A DNA stretch of 64,000 nt from UBA2336 sp964419145. Lineage in GTDB: Bacteria; Bacteroidota; Bacteroidia; Cytophagales; Cyclobacteriaceae. Of the stretch, positions 1 through 9,900 are shown piece by piece. How positions within the stretch are numbered: position 1 is the stretch's first letter; every line of letters starts with the position of its first letter. Position numbers and translations under genes: made by a program. The stretch spans positions 121,213 to 185,212 of the forward strand of contig CAYQOM010000007.1 in the NCBI GenBank assembly GCA_964419145.1, written 5' to 3'. The notes beneath the pieces were generated by a model, which saw nothing but the letters and a program-made list of their open reading frames with translations, was not told the origin of the DNA and did not search any database.

Positions 1-1365
1 ACCCGAAGCCGGTACTGTATAATACGCATCAAACCCAAACGTATTGATTTCAGGGCCTAGGTTAACGGGCTTTGTCCAGTTTATCCAGGAGTCACCGATT
101 CGTTTGCTCATAAAAATATCCAGTCCACCATAACCCGGATGTCCCTCTGAAGCGAAGTAAAGGGTTCTTCCATCGGCTGCTAAAAATGGTGAGGCTTCAT
201 TACTGCTGGTGTTAATGGTTGGCCCCAGATTTATGGGCTCGCTCCATTGCCCATTACCTTGCTTTACCGAAACAAAGAGATCTTTCTCTTCCCTGCCTTC
301 ATTATAAAAAAGACTCTTTTTATTCTTGGCTGCGAACAACATGGTTTTTCCATCGGCAGCAAGTGAGGCTTCAAAGTAGGTGTGTTCATTTTCATACCGA
401 ATACCCAACATTCCCGCACTTCGCCATCCGTCAGCGGTTCGTTCAAAAATTTCAAAATCGTTGTTGGTAGCCAACAGCATACTATTATTATCCTGACCAA
501 TAGAGGCAATATTGTTTACACTGGTTGTATTAACTGGCGAATTCATGTTTTTGCTTTTCGACCAGGTAATGCCATCCGTAGTTGTACTATACCACACATC
601 GGAGGCATCTTCTATACCACCCAGGTTTTCTGGTGCATGCTTGCGGGCAAAAAAAATCGATTTTCCATCCACCGAAATTTTTGGTGTTACTTCATCGTAG
701 GGAGAATTAACACCATTGCCAAGATTAATTTTCTTAATACCCTTGGCAAAATCAGCAGGTAAATTAATGTGTACATCGCTTCGCAATGAAAAATCATCAA
801 TTAGCAAGCGCATGTTGGTGTAGGCAACAAATCCTATTGCATGACTATACCATGATAATTTTGGCATTGAAAATTCTTCCTTTCCGTTTACAAAGAATTT
901 CATGATGCCTTTTCGTTGCTCCACCCTAAGTTTATTGGGCAACCCTAATGCTTTTATGCCATCAACTTGCTTCCACTCCTTGGCATCCTTTCGGCTTTCA
1001 TCGGATGAATACACTTTAGCATAACCATTCGTTGATACCACAAAATTGTTGATCTTTTTCGTGGTGGCATCATAGCCCCAGATAAACCCAAAACCATTGT
1101 CGGTGCTGCCCTCGGTTTGTATGAATGTGGCCTCAAAAGAAAAATCTTTTGATTCATCCAAAAAGGGAAAGATGTAAGTCATCCACCCACCCTCAGGTGC
1201 AATGATTTCATAGGAACCATTCTTTACACGAATGCTGTGCTTGTCATCAGCTTCTTCGTACCAGCCCAGATGATTGTCTTTAAAATCTTCATGTACCAAC
1301 TCCGTCAGCTGACCGGCAGCTAATTTGGAAGCAAACATGAATCCGATAAAAAGAAAATACTTCAT
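1..1365 (-). CDS. PD40/WD40-like beta-propeller protein, probably exported (C-terminus cut by window edge)
   Basis: The reading frame stays open from an ATG at 1365 to the left edge, giving 455 codons without a stop. It begins with a signal peptide (MKYFLFIGFMFASKLAAGQ). Residues of about 25-190 look like a concanavalin-type domain (EDFKDNHLGWYEE near the start). Repeated propeller blades follow, with motifs such as ISVDGKSIFFAR, LAADGKTMLFAA and LAADGRTLYFAS. In Bacteroidota such PD40 repeats often precede an OmpA peptidoglycan-binding domain, as in PorE-like proteins, but that part would lie outside the window. It sits 9 bases upstream of the SDR gene on the other side of its start, so the two may be co-transcribed. 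The fold is clear; the function is unknown. Confidence 0.75.
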   Translation of the reverse strand, partial: MKYFLFIGFMFASKLAAGQLTELVHEDFKDNHLGWYEEADDKHSIRVKNGSYEIIAPEGGWMTYIFPFLDESKDFSFEATFIQTEGSTDNGFGFIWGYDATTKKINNFVVSTNGYAKVYSSDESRKDAKEWKQVDGIKALGLPNKLRVEQRKGIMKFFVNGKEEFSMPKLSWYSHAIGFVAYTNMRLLIDDFSLRSDVHINLPADFAKGIKKINLGNGVNSPYDEVTPKISVDGKSIFFARKHAPENLGGIEDASDVWYSTTTDGITWSKSKNMNSPVNTTSVNNIASIGQDNNSMLLATNNDFEIFERTADGWRSAGMLGIRYENEHTYFEASLAADGKTMLFAAKNKKSLFYNEGREEKDLFVSVKQGNGQWSEPINLGPTINTSSNEASPFLAADGRTLYFASEGHPGYGGLDIFMSKRIGDSWINWTKPVNLGPEINTFGFDAYYTVPASG

Positions 1366-1374
1366 AGTGTATTT

Positions 1375-2160
1375 TTATAAAGAACCAGTGCGTCCACCAT
1401 CAACCGGAATATTGATGCCATTGATGTATGCTGCCGCTGGCGTGGCCAAGAACGCAACTGCCGCTGCCACCTCATGTGCATCGCCTACACGTCCGGCAGG
1501 GATTTCTTTCACCATTTCATTCATTATTTCATCAAAAGATTTTCCTGTTTTTTCCGCCTTCGTCTGAACAATGGCCTCAAGGCGTCCTGTTAGGGTTGCT
1601 CCCGGCAAAACATTGTTTACGGTAATACCAAATGGTGCCAATTCTACCGAAAGTGTTTTTGCCCAATTGGCTACCGCCCCGCGAATGGTGTTGCTTACCC
1701 CTAACCCCTTCAAGGGAATTTTTACAGAAGTTGAAATGATGTTGATAATACGTCCGTACTTTTCTGATTTCATACCCGGTACCACAGTCTGCACCAGCAA
1801 CTGGTTGCAAATGAGGTGTGCGGTAAAAGCCCTGATAAATTCTTCTTCCTTCGCATCAATGGCTAAACCACCCGGAGGACCTCCTGTGTTGTTCACCAGA
1901 ATATGAGCCTTATTCGACTGAATGTGCTTAGCGATAACCTGCTTAACGTTCTCCGTATCCGAAAAATCTGCCATCAGGTAACCGTGCTTTTGCGAACCCG
2001 AAACCGGCAACTCCGCCAAGGTTTCCTTCAACCTTTCTTCATTTCTGGCCATCAGGGTAACCGAAGCACCAAGCGCAGCCAATTCGATGGCTGAAGCCTT
2101 TCCAATTCCTTGTGTACTGCCACAAACTACTGCATACTTTCCGGTTAAATCGAGATTCAT
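1375..2160 (-). CDS. SDR-family oxidoreductase, BKR-like subgroup with altered active site
   Basis: A 261-residue Rossmann protein related to 3-oxoacyl-ACP reductases. The ATG at 2160 is preferred over an in-frame ATG at 2229 because the SDR fold begins at once (MNLDLTGKYAVV). The cofactor loop reads CGSTQGIG (residues 13-20), and NNTG replaces the usual NNAG. Where FabG has the catalytic YxxxK pair this protein has SNTIR, so by alignment Tyr is Ser and Lys is Arg. A known subgroup of bacterial BKR-like SDRs lacks the canonical tetrad in this way, so substrate and even activity are uncertain. It is divergent from the kynurenine genes, with 87 bases between the starts, which may mean shared regulation. 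Confidence 0.8.
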   Translation of the reverse strand: MNLDLTGKYAVVCGSTQGIGKASAIELAALGASVTLMARNEERLKETLAELPVSGSQKHGYLMADFSDTENVKQVIAKHIQSNKAHILVNNTGGPPGGLAIDAKEEEFIRAFTAHLICNQLLVQTVVPGMKSEKYGRIINIISTSVKIPLKGLGVSNTIRGAVANWAKTLSVELAPFGITVNNVLPGATLTGRLEAIVQTKAEKTGKSFDEIMNEMVKEIPAGRVGDAHEVAAAVAFLATPAAAYINGINIPVDGGRTGSL

Positions 2161-2247
2161 ATGGCCTGTGAAAAGAAGTTTAAAACTACCTTGAATTGTT
2201 CTTAAATTAGCAATTCTTGTTTTGATCACCGATTAATTTTTAAAAAT

Positions 2248-2778
2248 ATGCCCATTCGCAGACCATTTAACCTAAACCAATGGATTACTGAAAACCGTGA
2301 CCTGTTAAAGCCCCCCGTAGGCAATAAGAATTTGTATGCCGATGCGGGTGACTATATTGTAATGATTGTAGGTGGACCAAATGCTCGTAAAGATTATCAC
2401 TTCAACGAAACTGAAGAACTGTTTTATCAACTTGAGGGCGATATCAATGTACGGATTCAGGAAGATGGAAAACCAGTGGATATTCCCATTAAACAAGGCG
2501 AAATGTTTTTACTACCGGCACGTGTACCCCATCGGCCTGAACGCCCGGCCAATTCGGTAGGATTAGTGATTGAATGTAAACGTCCGGAAGAGAATATATT
2601 GGACGGCCTGCAATGGTACTGTGAGAAATGTAACAACAAACTGCACGAATACCGCTTTCACTTGGACAATATTGAAAAAGATTTCCTTCCACGGTTTCGT
2701 GAATTTTACGGATCAGAAGAATTACGGACATGCAAAAAATGTGGAGCCGTAATGGAAGCTGATCCGAGATTTGTATAA
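2248..2778 (+). CDS. haaO: 3-hydroxyanthranilate 3,4-dioxygenase
   Basis: A 176-residue cupin that opens the ring of 3-hydroxyanthranilate, giving the semialdehyde that cyclises to quinolinate. The iron ligands expected for the family are present at the canonical positions: His51, Glu57 (HFNETEE) and His95 (VPHRPER). The substrate-binding arginines Arg47 and Arg99 are also there. The bacterial rubredoxin-like metal site is complete: Cys125 and Cys128 (CEKC), Cys162 and Cys165 (CKKC). It is first in a three-gene run with kynU and kmo; only 16 bases separate it from kynU. The full length and intact residues make the assignment firm. Confidence 0.95.
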   Translation: MPIRRPFNLNQWITENRDLLKPPVGNKNLYADAGDYIVMIVGGPNARKDYHFNETEELFYQLEGDINVRIQEDGKPVDIPIKQGEMFLLPARVPHRPERPANSVGLVIECKRPEENILDGLQWYCEKCNNKLHEYRFHLDNIEKDFLPRFREFYGSEELRTCKKCGAVMEADPRFV

Positions 2779-2794
2779 CTCCTAATCTGCTCAA

Positions 2795-4066
2795 ATGAAT
2801 TTTCAAAGTACATTGAGTTTTGCAAAAAAACTCGATCAGAATGATTCGCTTAAATCTTTTCGTAACCAATTTGAAATTCCAGTAATCAAAGGAAAAAAAT
2901 CCATCTACTTCACCGGTAATTCATTAGGACTTCAACCGAAATCCACAAAAAAGTTTATCAACGAAGAACTTCAGGACTGGGCTAAGCTCGGAGTCGAAGG
3001 TCATGTCCATGCGCGCAGGCCTTGGTTATATTATCATAAGTTTACGAAAAAAGCATTGACGCAATTAGTAGGTGCCAAACCACTGGAAGTGGTGGCCATG
3101 AATCAGCTAACCGTCAACCTTCATTTGATGATGGTCTCGTTCTATCGACCAACAAAAGAACGGTTTAAGATTATCACTGAAGCCGGAGCATTTTCATCTG
3201 ATCAATATGCATTTGAATCGCAACTGAAATGGCACGGTCAAAATCCCGATGAGGCGCTGATTGAACTGAAACCACGTGCAGACGAACATACCTTACGGAC
3301 GGAAGATATTGTGCACGCAATAGAAACACATGGTGCACAACTCGCGCTTGTAATTTTTGGAGGTGTTCAATATTACACGGGCCAATTTTTCAACATCAAA
3401 AAAATTACAGCAGCAGCACATGAAGCCGGTGCGTATGCAGGCTTTGACCTGGCGCATGCGGTGGGCAATGTGCCACTAAACCTGCATCGCGATGGGGCAG
3501 ACTTTGCCGTATGGTGCAGCTACAAATATTTAAACTCAGGGCCGGGCGGCATTGCCGGTGCTTTTGTGCATGAACGCCATGCAAAGAATTTTGACCTGCA
3601 TCGATTTTCGGGTTGGTGGGGACATAACGAGAAAGAACGCTTTCAAATGAAAAAAGGATTTGTTCCCATGCCGGGCGTGGATGGCTGGCAGCTCTCCAAC
3701 TTCCCTATACTTTCTGGAGCAGCACACCTGGCTTCATTGGAAATTTTTCAACAAGCAGGTATTAAAAATCTGCGTAAGAAAAGTATTGCGCTAACAGGCT
3801 ACCTTGAATTTTTACTGAAAGAAATTGACCCGCATGAAACAAGCTTTACAATTTTAACACCCGGCAAGGTTGATGAACGGGGATGTCAGCTTTCTATCTT
3901 CATGAAAAAAAATGGAAAGACCGTATTCAACGCCCTGACCAAAGCTGGTGTAATTGCCGACTGGCGCGAACCCAACGTGATTCGCGTTGCACCTATACCG
4001 CTTTACAATACATTTGAAGAGGTTTTTCGTTTTGCTGAAATTTTTAAGAAAGCAATCAAACACTAA
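2795..4066 (+). CDS. kynU: Kynureninase
   Basis: A 423-residue fold-type I PLP enzyme that splits (3-hydroxy)kynurenine into (3-hydroxy)anthranilate and alanine. The cofactor lysine is Lys244 in CSYKYLNSGPGG. The aspartate and histidine that contact the PLP ring are Asp218 and His221 in GFDLAHAVGN. The N-terminal GNSLGLQP motif is typical of the family. The length matches other kynureninases. It lies between haaO and kmo on the same strand, so its product feeds haaO directly. Confidence 0.95.
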   Translation: MNFQSTLSFAKKLDQNDSLKSFRNQFEIPVIKGKKSIYFTGNSLGLQPKSTKKFINEELQDWAKLGVEGHVHARRPWLYYHKFTKKALTQLVGAKPLEVVAMNQLTVNLHLMMVSFYRPTKERFKIITEAGAFSSDQYAFESQLKWHGQNPDEALIELKPRADEHTLRTEDIVHAIETHGAQLALVIFGGVQYYTGQFFNIKKITAAAHEAGAYAGFDLAHAVGNVPLNLHRDGADFAVWCSYKYLNSGPGGIAGAFVHERHAKNFDLHRFSGWWGHNEKERFQMKKGFVPMPGVDGWQLSNFPILSGAAHLASLEIFQQAGIKNLRKKSIALTGYLEFLLKEIDPHETSFTILTPGKVDERGCQLSIFMKKNGKTVFNALTKAGVIADWREPNVIRVAPIPLYNTFEEVFRFAEIFKKAIKH

Positions 4067-4128
4067 CCTGATAATTATCAGTCATTTTATCAGGTTGAAA
4101 TTCTATATTCCCCTGAGATTTAGTTGCC

Positions 4129-5460
4129 ATGAAAGAGACCAAACACATCGCCATTGTTGGAGCCGGACTGGTTGGTTCCCTACTATCTATTTACCTGGCT
4201 AAACGCGGATACAAGGTTTCGGTGTATGAGCGCAGGTTGGATATGCGCAAGCATCTGATTGAAGGTGGCCGATCCATCAACCTGGCGTTGAGCAATAGGG
4301 GAATTCGGGCGTTGGAGCAGGTTGGCTTGGCAGATTTGCTTAAACAAAATGCTATTCCCATGCACGGGCGAATGATTCACGATGAACAGGGAAAGCTCAA
4401 TTTATTGCCCTATGGTAAAGCAGGTCAGTTCATTAACTCTGTTTCACGAGGCGGATTGAATATGGCACTCATGACCGAAGCTGAAAAACACGGTGTTGAA
4501 TTCTCTTTCGGGCACCGATGCCTGCAGGTTGATTTCAGCAAAACAGAACTTGCACTGCAAGAATACGAAGCAGTAAAGCGCAAAACGTTTGATATCATCA
4601 TTGGTTCCGATGGAGCATTTTCGGCAGTTCGTGGAGCCATGCAAATCACCGATCGGTTTGAATATCAGCAGACCTACATTGAACACGGCTACAAAGAATT
4701 GCGTATCCCCGCAGGCGATGATGGAAATTTTTTAATGGAACCAAACGCCTTGCACATCTGGCCACGCGACAGTTTTATGTTGATTGCCTTGCCCAATCCT
4801 GATAAAACCTTTACGTGCACACTCTTCCTTCCCTTTGAAGGACGCAATTCATTTGAAGCGCTTGATTCACCTGAAAACATTGATCATTTCTTTAAAAAAT
4901 ATTTTCCGGATGCGCATGCGATGATGCCAACGCTACAGGAAGATTTTCGCGATAATCCTACAGCATCTCTGGTTACCATTCGCTGTTATCCGTGGGTTCG
5001 CAATAAAGCTTTGTTGATCGGAGATGCTGCTCACGGCATTGTTCCGTTTTATGGCCAGGGTATGAATGCAGGTTTTGAAGACTGCCGTGTATTAAACGAT
5101 TTACTGGATGAACATGGCGATAAATGGAAAAAAGTATTGCCTGCATTTCAAACGTTACGCAAACCCGATGCCGATGCCATTGCGCAATTGGCGCTGGATA
5201 ACTTTGTAGAGATGCGCGATCTGGTAAATGATGAGGATTTCATCATCCGAAAAAAAATTGAAGCCAAATTACACGAACGCTACCCGGATAAGTGGATTCC
5301 GCTTTACACCATGGTTACCTTCCGTGATGACCTGCGCTATTCCTATGCGTTGGAAACAGGTCAAAAACAAAAGGCAATCATGGATGAAGTAATGAAGTCG
5401 CCAGGAGTATTTGTAAACTGGGAATCCGTTAACCTGGAAGCTATTGTGAATAAACTTTGA
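4129..5460 (+). CDS. kmo: Kynurenine 3-monooxygenase
   Basis: A 443-residue FAD-dependent aromatic hydroxylase that adds the 3-hydroxyl group to kynurenine using NADPH and oxygen. The dinucleotide-binding motif is at the N-terminus (IVGAGLVGSLLSIYLAKRG). The family's second FAD motif, GDAAHGIVPFYGQGMNAGF, lies about two thirds along. RSINLALSNRG near residue 50 is characteristic of KMO. It follows kynU by 62 bases. With haaO and kynU it covers kynurenine to quinolinate. Tryptophan 2,3-dioxygenase and formamidase are not in the window, so they must be encoded elsewhere if the pathway is complete. Confidence 0.95.
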   Translation: MKETKHIAIVGAGLVGSLLSIYLAKRGYKVSVYERRLDMRKHLIEGGRSINLALSNRGIRALEQVGLADLLKQNAIPMHGRMIHDEQGKLNLLPYGKAGQFINSVSRGGLNMALMTEAEKHGVEFSFGHRCLQVDFSKTELALQEYEAVKRKTFDIIIGSDGAFSAVRGAMQITDRFEYQQTYIEHGYKELRIPAGDDGNFLMEPNALHIWPRDSFMLIALPNPDKTFTCTLFLPFEGRNSFEALDSPENIDHFFKKYFPDAHAMMPTLQEDFRDNPTASLVTIRCYPWVRNKALLIGDAAHGIVPFYGQGMNAGFEDCRVLNDLLDEHGDKWKKVLPAFQTLRKPDADAIAQLALDNFVEMRDLVNDEDFIIRKKIEAKLHERYPDKWIPLYTMVTFRDDLRYSYALETGQKQKAIMDEVMKSPGVFVNWESVNLEAIVNKL

Positions 5461-5472
5461 TCAGCGAATCGG

Positions 5473-6903
5473 TTAGGAAGAAATCATCAGTTTGTATTCT
5501 TCATACCGGTTCAATATGGCTTTCACATAATTTACTGGCTCTTCACATTTGCAATAGCCAGCCATAACCACCGGATCGCGATAGTATTTAGGATCAGATT
5601 TCTTTAGCAGATAGGACTCAACCACATTCCACGAGGTTGGATCATCACCGTATTTCTCGGTAAGCTTACGTGCGTCAATGATATGGGTTAGTCCGGCATT
5701 ATACGAAGCCAGTACAAACTTTAAGCGTTCATCATCATCAGGAATACTTTTCGACCAATACTTATCGAGGTATTTCAGAAAACGAACCCCTCCACGTAAG
5801 CTTTGTTGCGGATTATTCGGGTCGGTAACGCCAAAACGTTTCGCAGTTTCGGGCATGAGTTGCATCAAACCTTTGGCTCCAGCCCACGATTCACCCGAAG
5901 GATTGAAACGTGATTCCTGATATACAACAGATGCCAGCAGGCGCCAATCCCATCCCAATTCATCCGCGCCCTCCCGAATCAATTCATCGTAAACAGATAT
6001 TTTATTGCCGCCAAGTGAAGAATAGTCGCTGGTGAGCCTGATAACCGTTGTACGCGGACTGTTAAAATACCGGTTATAGATCACCATAAAAGTGGCTTGC
6101 TTTTTAATTTGAGCTAACCAATTATCGATTTCTGTTTTCAACTCTGGCGAAGTATGCCGCACGGCCCAGGCAATTTGTTGGGGCAGACTAAGAATGGTTT
6201 CCACGTCCAGGTTATCGTAGTATGTGGCATTTACGCGCGCGATGATATTATCAGTTACGGTATACTCAATTTCACCTGTAGCTACAGCACGAATCAAGTT
6301 TTCAGTTTCAGCATCCGTACTATCCTCACGAATAATAATCTCCCCACCAATCTCTTCCGACAAATGTTTTAATCGTTGCGCAAAACTGGAGTTAGCCATT
6401 ACATAAACTTCCTTTCCGATCAATTGAGTAGGCCGCCTGACCAGTTGTTCATTCAATTTATTTCGGGAGAGTTGGCGCCAATTATCTGGCTTTCGTTGAA
6501 CCAATACCTGGTAGGCATCAAACTGCGGACTGGTAAACAACACCTTCTCGGTGCGGGCTTTCGTGATGGTTAATGGAAAGGCCAGAATATCGCCTTCACC
6601 TTTATTCAGTTGGTCCATAGCCTTCTCCACTCCCGATGTTACGCGAATGCGAAGTTCCACTTCAAGGTGTTGCGCCAATCGTTTGAGTAATTCATACTCA
6701 AACCCCATGGAGCGGCCCTTATAAATAAAATAGCTGAAGGAGTTATTATCGATAAGTGCCGTAATGTAGCCGCGCTCCTTGATTCCGGTTAAATCAAGCG
6801 AAAAAGGAGGTGATGTGGCTGTTTTATTACCGGAAAAATATTCGCAGGAAGAAGCAAAAACCAGTAAAAAAAGAACCAGCGCAAAACGTTGGGGTAGCTG
6901 CAT
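5473..6903 (-). CDS. MltF-like membrane-bound lytic murein transglycosylase
   Basis: A 476-residue protein with two parts. Residues of about 35-280 resemble a periplasmic amino-acid-binding domain (SBP_bac_3). Residues of about 300-460 form an SLT transglycosylase domain with catalytic Glu330 in VVYQESRFNP, followed by GAKGLMQLMPETA and ASYNAG. The N-terminus is hydrophobic and ends in ASSC (Cys20), a weak lipobox, so a lipoprotein anchor is likely. The enzyme would cleave peptidoglycan in the periplasm. Its 3' end faces kmo with only 12 bases between. It lies downstream of the TonB receptor on the same strand, but a terminator separates them. Confidence 0.88.
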   Translation of the reverse strand: MQLPQRFALVLFLLVFASSCEYFSGNKTATSPPFSLDLTGIKERGYITALIDNNSFSYFIYKGRSMGFEYELLKRLAQHLEVELRIRVTSGVEKAMDQLNKGEGDILAFPLTITKARTEKVLFTSPQFDAYQVLVQRKPDNWRQLSRNKLNEQLVRRPTQLIGKEVYVMANSSFAQRLKHLSEEIGGEIIIREDSTDAETENLIRAVATGEIEYTVTDNIIARVNATYYDNLDVETILSLPQQIAWAVRHTSPELKTEIDNWLAQIKKQATFMVIYNRYFNSPRTTVIRLTSDYSSLGGNKISVYDELIREGADELGWDWRLLASVVYQESRFNPSGESWAGAKGLMQLMPETAKRFGVTDPNNPQQSLRGGVRFLKYLDKYWSKSIPDDDERLKFVLASYNAGLTHIIDARKLTEKYGDDPTSWNVVESYLLKKSDPKYYRDPVVMAGYCKCEEPVNYVKAILNRYEEYKLMISS

Positions 6904-6932
6904 AGCTGATTGAAAATAAGCATAATGCAGCT

Positions 6933-6963
6933 AAAAAAAAAGAGGCCCCAAAGGGCCCCTTTT
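6933..6963 (-). terminator. Rho-independent terminator of the TonB receptor gene
   Basis: On the minus strand a GC-rich stem (GGGGCCC, loop, GGCCTC) with one mismatch is followed by nine T residues. It lies between the end of the TonB receptor gene and the start of the mltF-like gene. The opposite strand has a shorter T run, so it may also stop plus-strand transcription. Confidence 0.8.
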
Positions 6964-6983
6964 GAAAGAAAATATACCGGATT

Positions 6984-9900
6984 CTAGAAAATGTAACGTA
7001 AGCCAATTTGCATGCTCCAGGTCGTTGCTGTAGTCGTGATGTCTCTAAATGGAGTTGTTGGCAAGTTACCCTGCAATGGACGCATCTGAAATGAAGGTGT
7101 TCCTGTAGTATTGGTCACGTTCATTATATTCTGTGCACCATTCAGCTGTTGACGAACACCCCAATCAGAATTGAGAAGATTGCCAAAATTCAAGATGTCA
7201 ACACTGAACTGAAGTGTGTTTTTGCGCTTACCAATATTGGTAAACACATCTTGAAGAAGTCTGAAATCAATTCTATTATTCCACGGCAAAAGACCACCAT
7301 TGCGATCAGCATACTTGCCACGATTCTTGCTTAGGAAATCATCATTAGCAATATATGCTTTAAGTGCAGCTTTCTGTTCATCAATAGTAAAAGCATTGGC
7401 TGTAAAGGTCATATTATCAATCTCCTCATCAGTAGGAACATAAATCAAGCTACCCGCAAATCCACCAGCACCACTAATCGATCCATTGTAGATATAGGAG
7501 AACCTGCCTTGGTGAGCACCCTGATAAAAGAATGATACTGTAGTAGCAAGATGATTTGCGTACTCAATCCGATAAGAAAGGTTAGCAATTACCCTGTGAG
7601 GAACTGCATACCCAGATGGCATAAGGATCTGATCATTCGGTGAATTAATTGAAGGACTTCCTCCCCACGCTGAAGATGCACTTGATCCGGGGTTACCTGA
7701 GATTTCGTTAGCAGCAGAATAGGTATAGAACAACGATCCTGAAAATCCTTTTGCAGATGGCAAAGTAAGACCAACTGTTGCAGAGAAAGAATTGCCCTTA
7801 GTTTTGGTGTTAGCAAGAACCACGCCTTGGTTGGCTCCAAGTGCATTGTTATAAGTTGCCGAGGCTGATGTTGGCCAGTAAGATCTCGTATCTCCACCAG
7901 CACCTGAGATTTGCTGCGTAGCTTCCTGCCGGTTTGCTCCAAACTGATATACTGCATTAATATCACGGGTGTAGATAAGATCAGCTGTGGCTATAAGGGG
8001 AGTGCCAGGAATTTTGTAATCAGCTCCCAAACTTGTTCTCCAAACCGAAGGCATTCTGAAATCATTATCCACCAAAGCAAAACCACCCGGAACACCTCCG
8101 CTAGGGGTTTTGATGAATACACCGGCAGCGCTAGCTGGTGTATTGTTTAACCAGTGGTAAGGATCTGGATTGAACCGTATATCGCCAATCCAGCCAGCAA
8201 TAGATGCATAACTACCTGGTTCAACATTATTCTGTAAAACACCTGCACCCGTAGGCATGTTGCTTAACCAAACAAAAGGAACTCGTCCTGTAAAAATTCC
8301 AGTTCCTCCTCTCAATACCAAAGACTTATCCCCTAATACATCATAACGGAATCCAACACGAGGTGAAAGCATTAATCTGGATTTTGGCCATTCTCCAGAT
8401 GAGTAATTCTTTTCATTTCCATCTGTATCTAATAAATCAAGCGCATCAATAGACGGGTTAGGAGTTAAATCATTAAGATAAAGCGGAAGTTCAGCACGCA
8501 CACCTACTGTTACGTCTAACTTGTCATTTACTTCATACTTATCTTGAATATACAGACCGGCATTTGCGAAATTGGTTCTGGCATAGGGGTCCTGACCCTC
8601 ATACGGATACGTTAAACCAAACATAATTGGCGCCACTTCTCCCGGAGTACCTGTGGTCAAGAAATCCGCAACAGTCGCATAGCGATAATAGGAGGTTCCC
8701 AAGCGAACAAAATTGTTCGCAAATTTCTGAACATCGAAACTTGCACCTGCTGTAATAGTGTGTTTACCTGTTAAGTAGGTTAAGTTATTGATAAAGCTAT
8801 AGTTGTCATTGATCAAGTCATTGTTAAATGAGAACAATTCGTAGCCAAACGACATATAATTTACATAGCTTTCTGAGCCTGGTGTTGTACTTCCTGTTCC
8901 ATCTCCAATATCAACGAAAGGAAAAATTTCACTAGGTGATACACGAGTATCCTGAATCTTACTGTAAGTCGCTAAAAATTGATTTGACAATTTATCAGAG
9001 AAGCGGCTATTTAATTCAAGCGTTACAGATTTAACCGAGTTTTCTGTTTCATAGTTAGCCTTTTCAAAAGCCATTGAAAACTGGCTTACACGGTTTGCAG
9101 AAGTAGAGCGAGGAAATGGTCCAGAGTTACCATTCGCATTAGATCTTGAACTTCCAACCACCTGGTTGTAGCGTATTGCCAATGAATGTTTGTTGTTAAT
9201 ATTCCAATCTAGTCTGGCTAAAAAGCTTGTGCTGGTAGCTTTTGCTTCGTTTGCGTAGCCTTCATAACGTCCAGGGTCATAGCCCCACTCGTTAATGAGG
9301 TGATTTCTTACAGCTTCAAGATCAGCACGTGTTGTACGGGCAATGTTATTATCAGGATCAGCATTGCCATCCTCAGAAGCTCTCCACAAATTCGTGTCAC
9401 CCGCACCAGCTCCTTCATCTGTATTGCGTTCTGCGTTTACAAAAAAGAAGAGTTTATTCTTTATTATCGGACCGCCTACACGAAGACCTAATATTTGACT
9501 TGATGACTGATCGAGTGGATCAAGCTCCAAATCCTTAATCTTTCTGCCGTTGAACTTTTCGTTTCGTGTAAACATGTACACTGAACCAGAATAGTCATTA
9601 GTACCACTACGTGTTACTGCGTTTATACCAGCGCCCGTAAAACCTGCTTGTCTTACATCATATGGGGCGATATTTACTTGAATTTCTTCAATCGCATCAA
9701 GCGAAATTGGCTGTGAACGACCTCCAGGCAAAACATTACTGCTAAGACCGAAAGCATTGTTAAAGTTTGCACCGTCTATCTGAAGGTTGTTGTAACGACC
9801 ATCACGACCAGCAAATGAATTTCCATTGGCTTGCGGGGTCAGTCTGGTAAAGTCCGTAATACTTCTGGAAATCGTAGGCAGAGAGTTAATTTGTTTGTTA

